This document shows positions 5,579 through 11,725 of a DNA stretch of 22,085 nucleotides, piece by piece (the stretch's first letter is position 1; every line of letters begins with the position of its first letter). Source of the DNA: Microbacterium sp. p3-SID336 (GTDB taxonomy: Bacteria > Actinomycetota > Actinomycetes > Actinomycetales > Microbacteriaceae); contig NZ_JALXPE010000065.1 of NCBI RefSeq assembly GCF_025143365.1, forward strand, positions 1 to 22,085, read 5' to 3'. Made by a program: the position numbers and the translations under genes. The notes below the pieces were generated by a model, which made no database searches, was not told the DNA's origin, and saw nothing but the letters and a program-made list of their open reading frames with translations.

Positions 5579-7603
5579 ATGACGAAGCGGGGGCTGATGC
5601 TGGCCGGTGCGGTGCTGGCCGCGATGCTGGGCGGGCTGTTCCCCGCCGCCGCCTCCGCCACGGATCCGATCACGCTCGATCCCGGCTATGTCACGGACCA
5701 GGCCGACGTGCTCAGCCCCGCCGAAGAGGAGGCCGCCGAGGCGCGGCTGCAGGAGCTCACCGCGAACTCCGACGCCGACCTCTTCGTCGTGCTGGTGGAC
5801 GACTTCACGAACCCGAGCGACAGCGCCGAATGGGCGAATCAGGTGGCCACGGCCAACAACCTCGGTCCCGACCAGTACCTGCTGGCGATCGCGGTCGACG
5901 GTCGCAGCCTCTACATCTCCTCGGACTCCTCCGGTCCCCTGAGCGACGGGAAGCTCGACGCGGTCGAGCAGGCCATCGCGCCCCTGGCCGGCGCGGGCGA
6001 CTGGGCGGGTGCGATCGACCTCGCCGCGGACGAGATCCAGGGCGACGGCGGGGCCGGGGCCCTCCGCGCCACGCTGATCGTGGTCGCCGTCATCGCCGCG
6101 CTGCTGCTGCTCTGGCTCGTGATCGCACTGATCCGTCGCGCGCGGCGCAATGCCGCCATCCGCGAGCGCGGAGCGATGCCGGAGACCCCGGATCCCGCCG
6201 ATCCCTTCTCCACCCTCACCGACGCGCAGGTCGAGCAGCAGGCCGGCGTGGCCCTGGTCCAGGCCGACGACGCCATCACCTCCAGCAGGGAGGAGCTGGG
6301 CTTCGCGATCGCCCAGTTCGGCAACGCGGCGACCGCCGAGTTCACCCGCGCCATCGATGCGGCGAAGGCCAAGATCGCCGAGGCGTTCGATCTCCGCCAG
6401 AAGCTCGACGACGAGATCGAGGACACCGTCCACGACCGTCGTGCGTGGCACATCCGCATCATCCGGCTCGCCGACGAGATCGACGAGCTGCTCGACGACA
6501 ACACCGAGGCGTTCGACGAGCTGCGCAAGCTCGAGCAGAACGCCCCGCAGGAGCTCGAGCGCGTGCGCGCCGAGCGCGCCGCCCTGGCTCCGCAGCTCGC
6601 TGCCGCGCCGTCAGCGCTCGACACCCTCAGGGCCGGCTACGACCCGGCGGCGCTCAGCACCGTGGCCGACAACATCGCGCAGGCGGAAGAGCGCGCCGCC
6701 CTGGCCGACCGGTCCGTCGAGGCGGCCGCACAGGCCATCGCCGCCGGTCGCTCCGGTGAGGCGGCGTTCGCCATCCGCACGGCGGAGCAGTCGGTCGCAC
6801 AGGCGGCACAGCTCGTCCAGGCCATCTCCACCCTCGCCGGGGAGCTGGCGGAGATCGAGGCGAAGGCGCAGACGCTCACCGCCGAGCTGCAGGCCGACCT
6901 CGCGGCCGCGCAGCAGCTCCCCGACCCGACCGGCACCCTCGCCGCCACGGTCGCCGCCACCGCACAGCAGCTGCAGGCGGCGCACGCCGATCTCGGCGGT
7001 CCAGCCAGGAACCCGCAGCGGGCGCTCGACGCGCTCAGCGCCGCGAACGCGCAGATCGACGGCGCGATCGCCCAGGGTCGCGCGGCGGTCGACCGCGCGC
7101 AGCGCGTCCAGGCGCTGCTGGAGCAGACTCTCGCGCAGGCGGGGTCGGAGATCCGGGCGGCGCGGGAGTTCATCGAGACCCGCCGGGGAACGGTCGGGGC
7201 GACCGCGCGCACCCGCCTCGCGAACGCGGAGGCCGCCCTCACCCAGGCGCTGACACTGCGTACCGGCGATGGCGAGAGGGCACTCGCCGAGGCGAACCGC
7301 GCGCTCGACCTCGCGCGGCAGGCCACCGCCGCGGCTGAGTCCGACGTGCGCTCCTACTCCCCCGGCTACTCCGATGACGACTGGGGTGGCCTCTTCGGCG
7401 GCTCCGGATCCCGCTCCGGCGGCTCCGGCATCGGCGGCGACATCCTCGGCGGGATCATCGGCGGCCTCATCGCGGGCGGCGGCGGAGGCGGCTCCTCGCG
7501 TCGCGGCGGCTGGCGCTCGTCCGGCGGATTCCGCAGCTCCGGGTTCGGCGGCGGCTCGCGCGGCGGCGGCGGCCGAGATCGCTCCGGAGGGAGACGCTTC
7601 TGA
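5579..7603 (+). CDS. Secreted/anchored TPM-domain protein with long coiled coil
   Basis: A 674-residue envelope protein. A signal peptide is visible at residues 1-27 with cleavage expected after A-S-A. A TPM domain follows (about 32-155: 'VTDQADVLSPAEEEAAEARLQEL', 'DADLFVVLVDDF', 'LLAIAVDGRSLYISSDS'). One transmembrane helix spans about 164-185 and ends in a basic RRARR stop. A very long Ala/Glu/Gln-rich helical region, probably coiled coil, occupies about 210-590, and the end (about 600-674) is Gly/Ser/Arg-rich with no globular look. TPM domains outside, helices inside is the expected topology. TPM proteins are linked to membrane-protein maintenance, with acid phosphatase activity shown for a plant member. 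PspA starts 58 bases downstream, so both likely act on membrane integrity. GGAGG sits 7 bases before the ATG. Confidence 0.85.
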   Translation: MTKRGLMLAGAVLAAMLGGLFPAAASATDPITLDPGYVTDQADVLSPAEEEAAEARLQELTANSDADLFVVLVDDFTNPSDSAEWANQVATANNLGPDQYLLAIAVDGRSLYISSDSSGPLSDGKLDAVEQAIAPLAGAGDWAGAIDLAADEIQGDGGAGALRATLIVVAVIAALLLLWLVIALIRRARRNAAIRERGAMPETPDPADPFSTLTDAQVEQQAGVALVQADDAITSSREELGFAIAQFGNAATAEFTRAIDAAKAKIAEAFDLRQKLDDEIEDTVHDRRAWHIRIIRLADEIDELLDDNTEAFDELRKLEQNAPQELERVRAERAALAPQLAAAPSALDTLRAGYDPAALSTVADNIAQAEERAALADRSVEAAAQAIAAGRSGEAAFAIRTAEQSVAQAAQLVQAISTLAGELAEIEAKAQTLTAELQADLAAAQQLPDPTGTLAATVAATAQQLQAAHADLGGPARNPQRALDALSAANAQIDGAIAQGRAAVDRAQRVQALLEQTLAQAGSEIRAAREFIETRRGTVGATARTRLANAEAALTQALTLRTGDGERALAEANRALDLARQATAAAESDVRSYSPGYSDDDWGGLFGGSGSRSGGSGIGGDILGGIIGGLIAGGGGGGSSRRGGWRSSGGFRSSGFGGGSRGGGGRDRSGGRRF

Positions 7604-7661
7604 TCCCGCCCACAGACACATACGCCAAGCTCTGGAAGACGCCCCCTGAAAGGAACCACGC

Positions 7662-8405
7662 ATGACCAAGCAGTCCATCTTCGGACGAATCTCCACCCTC
7701 GTCCGTGCCAACATCAACGCCCTGCTGGACTCCGCGGAAGACCCGCAGAAGATGATCGACCAGCTCGTGCGCGACTACACGAACAGCATCGCCGACGCGG
7801 AGTCCGCGATCGCCGAGACCATCGGCAACCTGCGCCTGCTGGAGCGCGACCACGAGGAAGACGTCCAGGCGGCGACCGAGTGGGGCAACAAGGCGCTCGC
7901 GGCGAGCCGCAAGGCCGATGAGATGCGCACCGCGGGCAACACCGCCGATGCGGACAAGTTCGACAACCTCGCCAAGATCGCCCTGCAGCGCCAGATCAGC
8001 GCCGAGCGCGAGGCGACCGGCGCGGAGCCGCAGATCGCCGCGCAGACCGAGATCGTCGACAAGCTCAAGAGCGGCCTGAACGGCATGAAGGACAAGCTCG
8101 TCGAGCTGAAGAACAAGCGCAGCGAGCTCATGGCCCGTGCCAAGGTCGCCGAGGCGCAGACCAAGGTGCAGGACGCGGTCAGCTCGATCAACGTGCTCGA
8201 CCCGACCAGCGAGCTGGGCCGTTTCGAGGACAAGGTGCGTCGCCAGGAGGCCCTCGCCCAGGGCAAGGCGGAGCTGGCTGCGTCGAGCCTCGACGCCCAG
8301 TTCGAGAGCCTGGAGGACCTCGGCGAGCTGACCGAGGTCGAGGCGCGTCTGGCGGAGCTCAAGGCCGGCGGCAGCGCGCCGCGGCAGGCCCTCGAAGGCT
8401 CCTGA
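7662..8405 (+). CDS. pspA: PspA/IM30 family membrane-maintenance protein
   Basis: A 247-residue, almost wholly helical protein of the PspA/Vipp1/IM30 (ESCRT-III-like) family. The N-terminus 'IFGRISTLVRANINALLDSAEDPQKMIDQLVRD' (6-38) gives the amphipathic membrane-binding helix and the family's 'AEDP..MI.Q' signature. Charged heptad-rich helices follow to about residue 220, and the tail is short and Gly/Pro-containing. PspA forms rings or rods on stressed inner membranes and limits proton leakage. It lies 58 bases after the TPM gene with its own AAAGGA ribosome binding site (7649-7654), so one operon is likely. No PspB, PspC or PspF genes are nearby; in actinobacteria PspA is often controlled by other partners. 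A strong hairpin follows the stop. Confidence 0.9.
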   Translation: MTKQSIFGRISTLVRANINALLDSAEDPQKMIDQLVRDYTNSIADAESAIAETIGNLRLLERDHEEDVQAATEWGNKALAASRKADEMRTAGNTADADKFDNLAKIALQRQISAEREATGAEPQIAAQTEIVDKLKSGLNGMKDKLVELKNKRSELMARAKVAEAQTKVQDAVSSINVLDPTSELGRFEDKVRRQEALAQGKAELAASSLDAQFESLEDLGELTEVEARLAELKAGGSAPRQALEGS

Positions 8406-8412
8406 CTCTCGC

Positions 8413-8459
8413 AGGCGGGTGCTCCGGGCCGTGCGCTCGGGGCACCCGCCTCGATCTTT
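8413..8459 (+). terminator. Hairpin terminator or attenuator after pspA
   Basis: AGGCGGGTGC (8413-8422) pairs perfectly with GCACCCGCCT (8442-8451); the stem can extend by four more pairs (one G-T), leaving an 11-base loop. The tail TCGATCTTT has only a short T-run and leads straight into the ribosome binding site of the next gene, so partial read-through is plausible. Confidence 0.6.
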
Positions 8460-8472
8460 CCCGGAGGTCTCC

Positions 8473-9276
8473 ATGGTGCGTTTCCTGGTCGTCCCGCAGT
8501 GGCAGGGCTCGCCTGCCGCGCGCGCGATGCTTCTGATCGACGGCGCGTCCGCGATCGCGGGTGACCTCCCGCGCGCGGCGACGACGGTGCTCGATGTGCC
8601 GGTGGAGGCCGGCGAGGCGCTCGGCACCGGCGTGCGGCGCCTGAGCGCTCTGCAGCGCACGCGCGAACTGGTGCGCGAGCACCTGACGGCGGACACCGTC
8701 CTCGTCGGCGGCGACTGCAGCATCACCGTCGCGGCGCTCGATGCGCTGCCCGGTGGACTCGACGACGTCGCGGTGGTGTGGTGCGACGCGCACGCCGACC
8801 TGCACACGCCCGACACCTCGCCGTCCGGCGCCTTCTCCGGCATGGCGCTGCGGGCCGTGCTCGGCGAGGGCGAGGAGCAGGTGGTCCTGTCTCCCGGTGT
8901 ACCCCGCGAGCGCGTGGTGACGGTCGGGATGCGGGAGGTCGACGAGGCGGAGGCCCCCGAGCTCTCCCGCCTCACGGCACTCGGCGTCTCCGACCTGGAT
9001 GACCCGGACGCGCTCGCTGCGGCCGTGCGGGCCACCGGTGCGTCCCGCGTGTGGGTGCACATCGACGTGGACGTGCTGGATCCCGCCGCGTTCGGAGGGG
9101 TGTCCTCTGCCGTCCCCTTCGGGGTGTCGCCTGCGACCCTGAGCGCGGCGATCCGTCGCCTCCGCGAGAGCGTGCCCCTCGCCGGCGCGACGATCGCCGG
9201 CTTCGCTCCGCGCTCCCCCGCTGATGCAGTCGATGATCTCGGCGCGCTGCTGCGCCTCGTGGGAGCAGTGGCATGA
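8473..9276 (+). CDS. Arginase/agmatinase/ureohydrolase-fold protein, atypical metal site
   Basis: A 267-residue protein of the ureohydrolase superfamily, which hydrolyses guanidino compounds at a two-manganese centre. Motifs are VGGDCS (78-83), W-C-D-A-H-A-D (103-109; Asp105, His107, Asp109) and HIDVDVLDP (196-204; Asp198, Asp200). The first motif is normally G-G-D-H-S, and its His binds the first Mn; here it is Cys82. The segment that normally holds the substrate-binding Glu near the C-terminus reads 'GFAPRSPAD' (243-251), without that Glu. The enzyme is therefore probably not a true arginase, and its substrate cannot be named. GGAGG (8463-8467) precedes the ATG by 5 bases. It overlaps the next gene by four bases (ATGA). 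Confidence 0.8.
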   Translation: MVRFLVVPQWQGSPAARAMLLIDGASAIAGDLPRAATTVLDVPVEAGEALGTGVRRLSALQRTRELVREHLTADTVLVGGDCSITVAALDALPGGLDDVAVVWCDAHADLHTPDTSPSGAFSGMALRAVLGEGEEQVVLSPGVPRERVVTVGMREVDEAEAPELSRLTALGVSDLDDPDALAAAVRATGASRVWVHIDVDVLDPAAFGGVSSAVPFGVSPATLSAAIRRLRESVPLAGATIAGFAPRSPADAVDDLGALLRLVGAVA

Positions 9277-9716
9277 GCGCCCCTGCCGGCTGGGAGGCGC
9301 GAGCCGCCGCGATGCTCGCCCGGGGCCGTCGCTCCGACCGTCGCATTCCCTCGTTCCTGCTGCGTTCTCCGATCAGCCGTCTGGGCTATGCGTGGGGCAC
9401 GGCCGTCGGCTGGATCTGGGGTTCGCTGTGGAGCACCGGCCGCGTGGAGCGCCGCAACGGGCTGTGGATCTTCCGCGGCATGCCGAGCTGGACGTTCAAC
9501 CGGGGCGGGGTGTGCGTGGGAGGGTGCTTCCTCACCGGAGACGAGCCGCCCACCCCGGCGGTGCTGCGTCACGAGGCCGTGCACCGCGAGCAGTGGCTCC
9601 GCTACGGCCTCCTGATGCCGGTGCTGTACCTGTTCGCGGGCCGCGATCCGCTGCGGAACCGCTTCGAGATCGAGGCGGGCCTGGAGGACGGCAACTACGT
9701 GCGCCGTCGGGGCTGA
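9273..9716 (+). CDS. Small conserved protein with HExxH metal-binding motif
   Basis: A 147-residue protein of no named family that I can assign. The N-terminal third is basic; a weakly hydrophobic Trp/Gly-rich segment lies at about 37-53. The striking part is 'RHEAVHREQWLRYG' (99-112), an H-E-x-x-H zinc motif with His100, Glu101 and His104, followed about 28-30 residues later by 'NRFEIEAGLEDG' (129-140), where Glu132 or Glu134 could be the third ligand as in gluzincin peptidases. A hydrophobic stretch (114-122) separates them. The ATG overlaps the stop of the arginase-fold gene, so the two proteins are likely made together. Proteolytic activity is only an inference. Its stop codon lies inside the first unit of the 17-bp repeat cluster. 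Confidence 0.7.
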   Translation: MSAPAGWEARAAAMLARGRRSDRRIPSFLLRSPISRLGYAWGTAVGWIWGSLWSTGRVERRNGLWIFRGMPSWTFNRGGVCVGGCFLTGDEPPTPAVLRHEAVHREQWLRYGLLMPVLYLFAGRDPLRNRFEIEAGLEDGNYVRRRG

Positions 9717-9842
9717 TCAGCGCTCGTCGCTGTTCAGTGCTCGTCGCTGATCGTCGCTCGTCGCTGTTCAGCGCTCGTCGCTGTTCAGTGCTCGTCGCTG
9801 ATCGGCGCTCGTCACCGATAGTGCTCGTCGCTGATCAGCGCG
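9715..9842. repeat. Tandem 17-bp repeat cluster with hairpin potential
   Basis: Seven consecutive units of the form GATCAGCGCTCGTCGCT start at 9715, 9732, 9749, 9766, 9783, 9800 and 9817 (the last is 16 bases), followed by a partial unit at 9833. The main variants are GATC versus GTTC and GCG versus GTG. GATCAGCG at the head of a unit is the reverse complement of the CGCTGATC that spans the junction with the next unit, so successive 8-bp stems with CTCGT loops can form on either strand. The cluster fills the whole gap between two convergent genes and includes both stop codons, so a bidirectional terminator role is plausible. Confidence 0.9.
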
Positions 9843-10305
9843 GGGCGGGCAGCAGCCCGAAGCGAGCGGGCGCGTGGATGAGGCCGGGCGCGATGCCGAG
9901 GGCGTCGGTCAGGTGCTCCACGATGTCGGCGGTGCCGAGATAGCCCCCGAGGAGCGTCACGTGCGTCTCGACCTCGTCGTCGCACAGCATCTCGTCGGCC
10001 CAGGCGCAGGTCGCGCGTGCCAGTGCCTGGCCGGGAGCGCAGGCACGGCCGCTTCCCGGAGCGCCGGAGCGCTGCGCGCGGGCGAGCCAGGTGACCGTCA
10101 TGCGCCCTGGGGCATCGATCACGCCGATGTCGGAGACCGTGGGCACTTCGATGAAGATCCGACCGGAGGCGCACAGCGGCAGCGTGGCCAGGAAGGCCTG
10201 CAGCTCGGCCAGCGAGTGCTCGTCGGCGGTCACCAGGTGGTGGGCGCGGCGACGCGCGGCACGACGAGCGGCACGCGCTCCACGGGTCTCGACAGAGGTG
10301 GTCAT
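9835..10305 (-). CDS. Stand-alone SIP (siderophore-interacting) domain protein
   Basis: A 156-residue protein matching the NAD(P)H-binding half of siderophore-interacting ferric reductases: 'HHLVTADEHSLAELQAFLATLP' (22-43), 'GRIFIEVPTVSDIGVI' (48-63), then 'VTWLAR' and 'ATCAWADEML' (about 98-107). Full-length proteins of this family carry an FAD-binding domain in front and reduce ferric siderophores in the cytoplasm; that domain is missing, and the Arg-rich first 20 residues do not replace it. It may partner with a separate flavoprotein or only sense ligands. A DtxR/IdeR-like box lies about 24 bases upstream of the ATG, which fits iron repression. The 3' end runs into the 17-bp repeat cluster. 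The phosphatase gene upstream ends 50 bases away. Confidence 0.75.
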   Translation of the reverse strand: MTTSVETRGARAARRAARRRAHHLVTADEHSLAELQAFLATLPLCASGRIFIEVPTVSDIGVIDAPGRMTVTWLARAQRSGAPGSGRACAPGQALARATCAWADEMLCDDEVETHVTLLGGYLGTADIVEHLTDALGIAPGLIHAPARFGLLPAPR

Positions 10306-10314
10306 GATGCCTTC

Positions 10315-10342
10315 ATGCTACACCAAGTGAAGGCTTGCCTAA
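10315..10342 (-). promoter_or_regulatory. Possible promoter of the SIP gene
   Basis: On the minus strand TTAGGC (10342-10337) and TAGCAT (10320-10315) lie 16 bases apart, and the ATG follows 9 bases after the second. Transcription would begin within a few bases of the start codon. The iron box covers the -35. Confidence 0.4.
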
Positions 10343-10347
10343 CCTTT
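10329..10347 (-). promoter_or_regulatory. DtxR/IdeR-type iron box
   Basis: Minus-strand AAAGGTTAGGCAAGCCTTC agrees with the DtxR/IdeR consensus TTAGGTTAGGCTAACCTAA at 13 of 19 positions, including the whole AGGTTAGGC half. It lies over the putative -35 of the SIP gene, so iron-loaded repressor would block transcription. Confidence 0.65.
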
Positions 10348-10355
10348 GCTGGAAG

Positions 10356-11075
10356 TCACTCGGCGGGGATCGACTCGACGAGGGCCGCACGCAGCGCGTC
10401 GAGCTCGGCATCGGCCATCCCGTTGGCCCGCAGGTAGCCGGCCGCCGACCCCCAGCGCTCGTCGATCTGCGCGAGCAGTCGTCGCATGACATCAGCGGGC
10501 GACTGCGTCGCGAGCGCCACCGCGTGCACCGCCTCGGGGTGCTGCGACCGCAGATACGCGACGATGCGGCGGGAGCGCTCGACGGGCAGCTGCGACTCCG
10601 TCAGCGCATAGTCCGCGATCACGGCCTCCCGGTCGGCGCCGACGGCCGCAAGGGCGAGCGCGACGGTCACTCCGGTCCGGTCCTTGCCGACCGTGCAGTG
10701 CACGAGCGTCGGCTCCCCCGCCGCGATGATCCGGACGGCCTCGACCAGCCGCTCGCCGCTCTCCTCCAGCAGATGCAGGTAGAGATCGTCGAGGCTGGTG
10801 TCCGCTTCGAAGAACGAGCGCACGGAACCGAGGAACAGCGGTAGATGCGTGGTGTCCGGGCCCTCGATCTCGGTCGGCTCCGCGGCGACCTCCTCCCCGT
10901 CGCGAAGATCGACGATGCGCTGCACGCGGGAACGCAGCAGTGCCGCGCCGTTCGTCGTGACGTTCGACAGCTGCCCGGATCTGAGGAGCACGCCGGAGCG
11001 GATGCGCCCGCCCTCGGCGGGCATGCCGCCGACGTCGCGGACGTTGTTGACGCCCTCCACGTCGAGGATCGTCAT
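10356..11075 (-). CDS. Tyrosine/lipid phosphatase, MptpB-like
   Basis: A 239-residue protein tyrosine phosphatase of the Y_phosphatase3 type. The P-loop HCTVGKDRTG (126-135) holds the catalytic Cys127 and Arg133; the Lys-Asp between them is the mark of the atypical group that includes mycobacterial MptpB and can also dephosphorylate phosphoinositides. The N-terminal 'GVNNVRDVGG' (8-17) and 'GVLLRSGQL' (28-36) are family hallmarks, as is 'IVDLRDGEE' (54-62). No signal peptide is present, so it is cytoplasmic unless exported by another route. The start at 11075 overlaps the stop of the AhpD-like gene (ATGA), so the two are translationally coupled. Substrate unknown. Confidence 0.88.
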   Translation of the reverse strand: MTILDVEGVNNVRDVGGMPAEGGRIRSGVLLRSGQLSNVTTNGAALLRSRVQRIVDLRDGEEVAAEPTEIEGPDTTHLPLFLGSVRSFFEADTSLDDLYLHLLEESGERLVEAVRIIAAGEPTLVHCTVGKDRTGVTVALALAAVGADREAVIADYALTESQLPVERSRRIVAYLRSQHPEAVHAVALATQSPADVMRRLLAQIDERWGSAAGYLRANGMADAELDALRAALVESIPAE

Positions 11076-11548
11076 GCGCCCGCCTGAGGCGAGCGTGGCG
11101 GGACCGGGTAGCGTCCGGCGATCACGACGCGGTTGAATGCGTTGATCGACACGCACGCCCAGCTCAGCGCCGCGTACTCCTTCTCGGTGAAGACGCTGCC
11201 GACAAGGTCGTACACCTCGTCCGAGATGCCGTCCTCCGCGATGAAGGTGAACGCCTCCGCGAGTTCGAGCGCCGCGCGCTCACGATCGCTGAACACACCG
11301 CTCTCCCGCCACACCGGGATCTGGGTGATGGTGTCGGCGTCGAGTCCCGCGGCGGCGGCCCTGTCGACGTGCACGCGCGTGCAGTAGCTGCAGCCGTTCA
11401 GCTGCGAGCAGTGGATCATCACGATCTCTTTCAGGCGGTCGTCGATGCCGTTCGCCGCGCAGATCGTCCCCACCGTCTTCGAGAAGGCGTCGAGCGCCTG
11501 ATACGCCGCCGGCTCGGTCTTGGAGAGGTGCACGCGCTGTTCGGTCAT
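11072..11548 (-). CDS. AhpD-like / carboxymuconolactone decarboxylase family protein
   Basis: A 158-residue protein of the carboxymuconolactone decarboxylase (CMD) superfamily, AhpD-like branch. The redox motif is 'NGCSYCTRVHVDRA' (51-64), with Cys53, Cys56 and His60 as in C-x-x-C-x-x-x-H of AhpD, which recycles peroxiredoxin through a lipoamide partner. The helices before and after ('RLKEIVMIHCSQL', 'RERAALELAEAFTFI') are typical. Many genomic copies are unassigned CxxC redox proteins, and no peroxiredoxin gene is adjacent, so only a thiol-redox or peroxide-defence role is suggested. The ATG at 11548 has TATCAT 6 bases upstream. GGAGG ends just one base before the ATG, so a leaderless start is more likely than Shine-Dalgarno initiation. 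Confidence 0.85.
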   Translation of the reverse strand: MTEQRVHLSKTEPAAYQALDAFSKTVGTICAANGIDDRLKEIVMIHCSQLNGCSYCTRVHVDRAAAAGLDADTITQIPVWRESGVFSDRERAALELAEAFTFIAEDGISDEVYDLVGSVFTEKEYAALSWACVSINAFNRVVIAGRYPVPPRSPQAGA

Positions 11549-11554
11549 GCCTCC

Positions 11555-11560
11555 ATGATA
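11555..11560 (-). promoter_or_regulatory. Leaderless -10 element of the AhpD-like gene
   Basis: Minus-strand TATCAT (11560-11555) matches TATAAT at five of six positions and is followed by GGAGGC and the ATG. The -35 region (around 11578-11584) is not recognisable. This is the best -10 of the leaderless set in the window. Confidence 0.55.
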
Positions 11561-11674
11561 TTCCGTGGCGGGTGCGCGACGCCGATCGCACGAGCCGGCA
11601 CCGAAAAGCAGATCGACAAGCACTTTCCACACAATTCGCACTTACTGCGCAGAGGAATCACACACTCGCTTGCC

Positions 11675-11692
11675 GAAATGCTCCCACATTTC
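11675..11692. promoter_or_regulatory. Palindrome upstream of the hydrolase gene (candidate operator)
   Basis: GAAATG (11675-11680) and CATTTC (11687-11692) are exact reverse complements around CTCCCA. The element lies in a stretch visibly richer in A+T than the surroundings (about 11605-11695) and would overlap the -35 region of a promoter starting at 11726. The regulator is unknown. Confidence 0.4.
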
Positions 11693-11713
11693 CTCCCGCG
11701 CGTTCGTGGGGCG

Positions 11714-11719
11714 CAGAAT
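11714..11719 (+). promoter_or_regulatory. Possible -10 of a leaderless hydrolase transcript
   Basis: CAGAAT matches TATAAT at four of six positions and ends 6 bases before the GTG at 11726. No ribosome binding site is visible before that GTG. Confidence 0.35.
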
Positions 11720-11725
11720 AGCCCC

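Noticed and set aside
7467..9584. A 705-codon open frame on the minus strand, and similar long frames at 12364-14274, 14286-16073 and 1526-4009
   Set aside because: They lie opposite clearly coding genes with family motifs; long antisense frames are expected at about 70% G+C, and their translations are Arg/His/Gly-rich and low in complexity.
9715..9842. CRISPR array
   Set aside because: Units follow each other directly without spacers, are only 17 bases long, and no cas genes are near.
9224..9943. An open frame crossing the 17-bp repeats that would encode a repeat protein
   Set aside because: The array fills a gap between convergent genes and the frame overlaps three better-supported genes; the unit length is not a multiple of three and it changes frame in the last unit.
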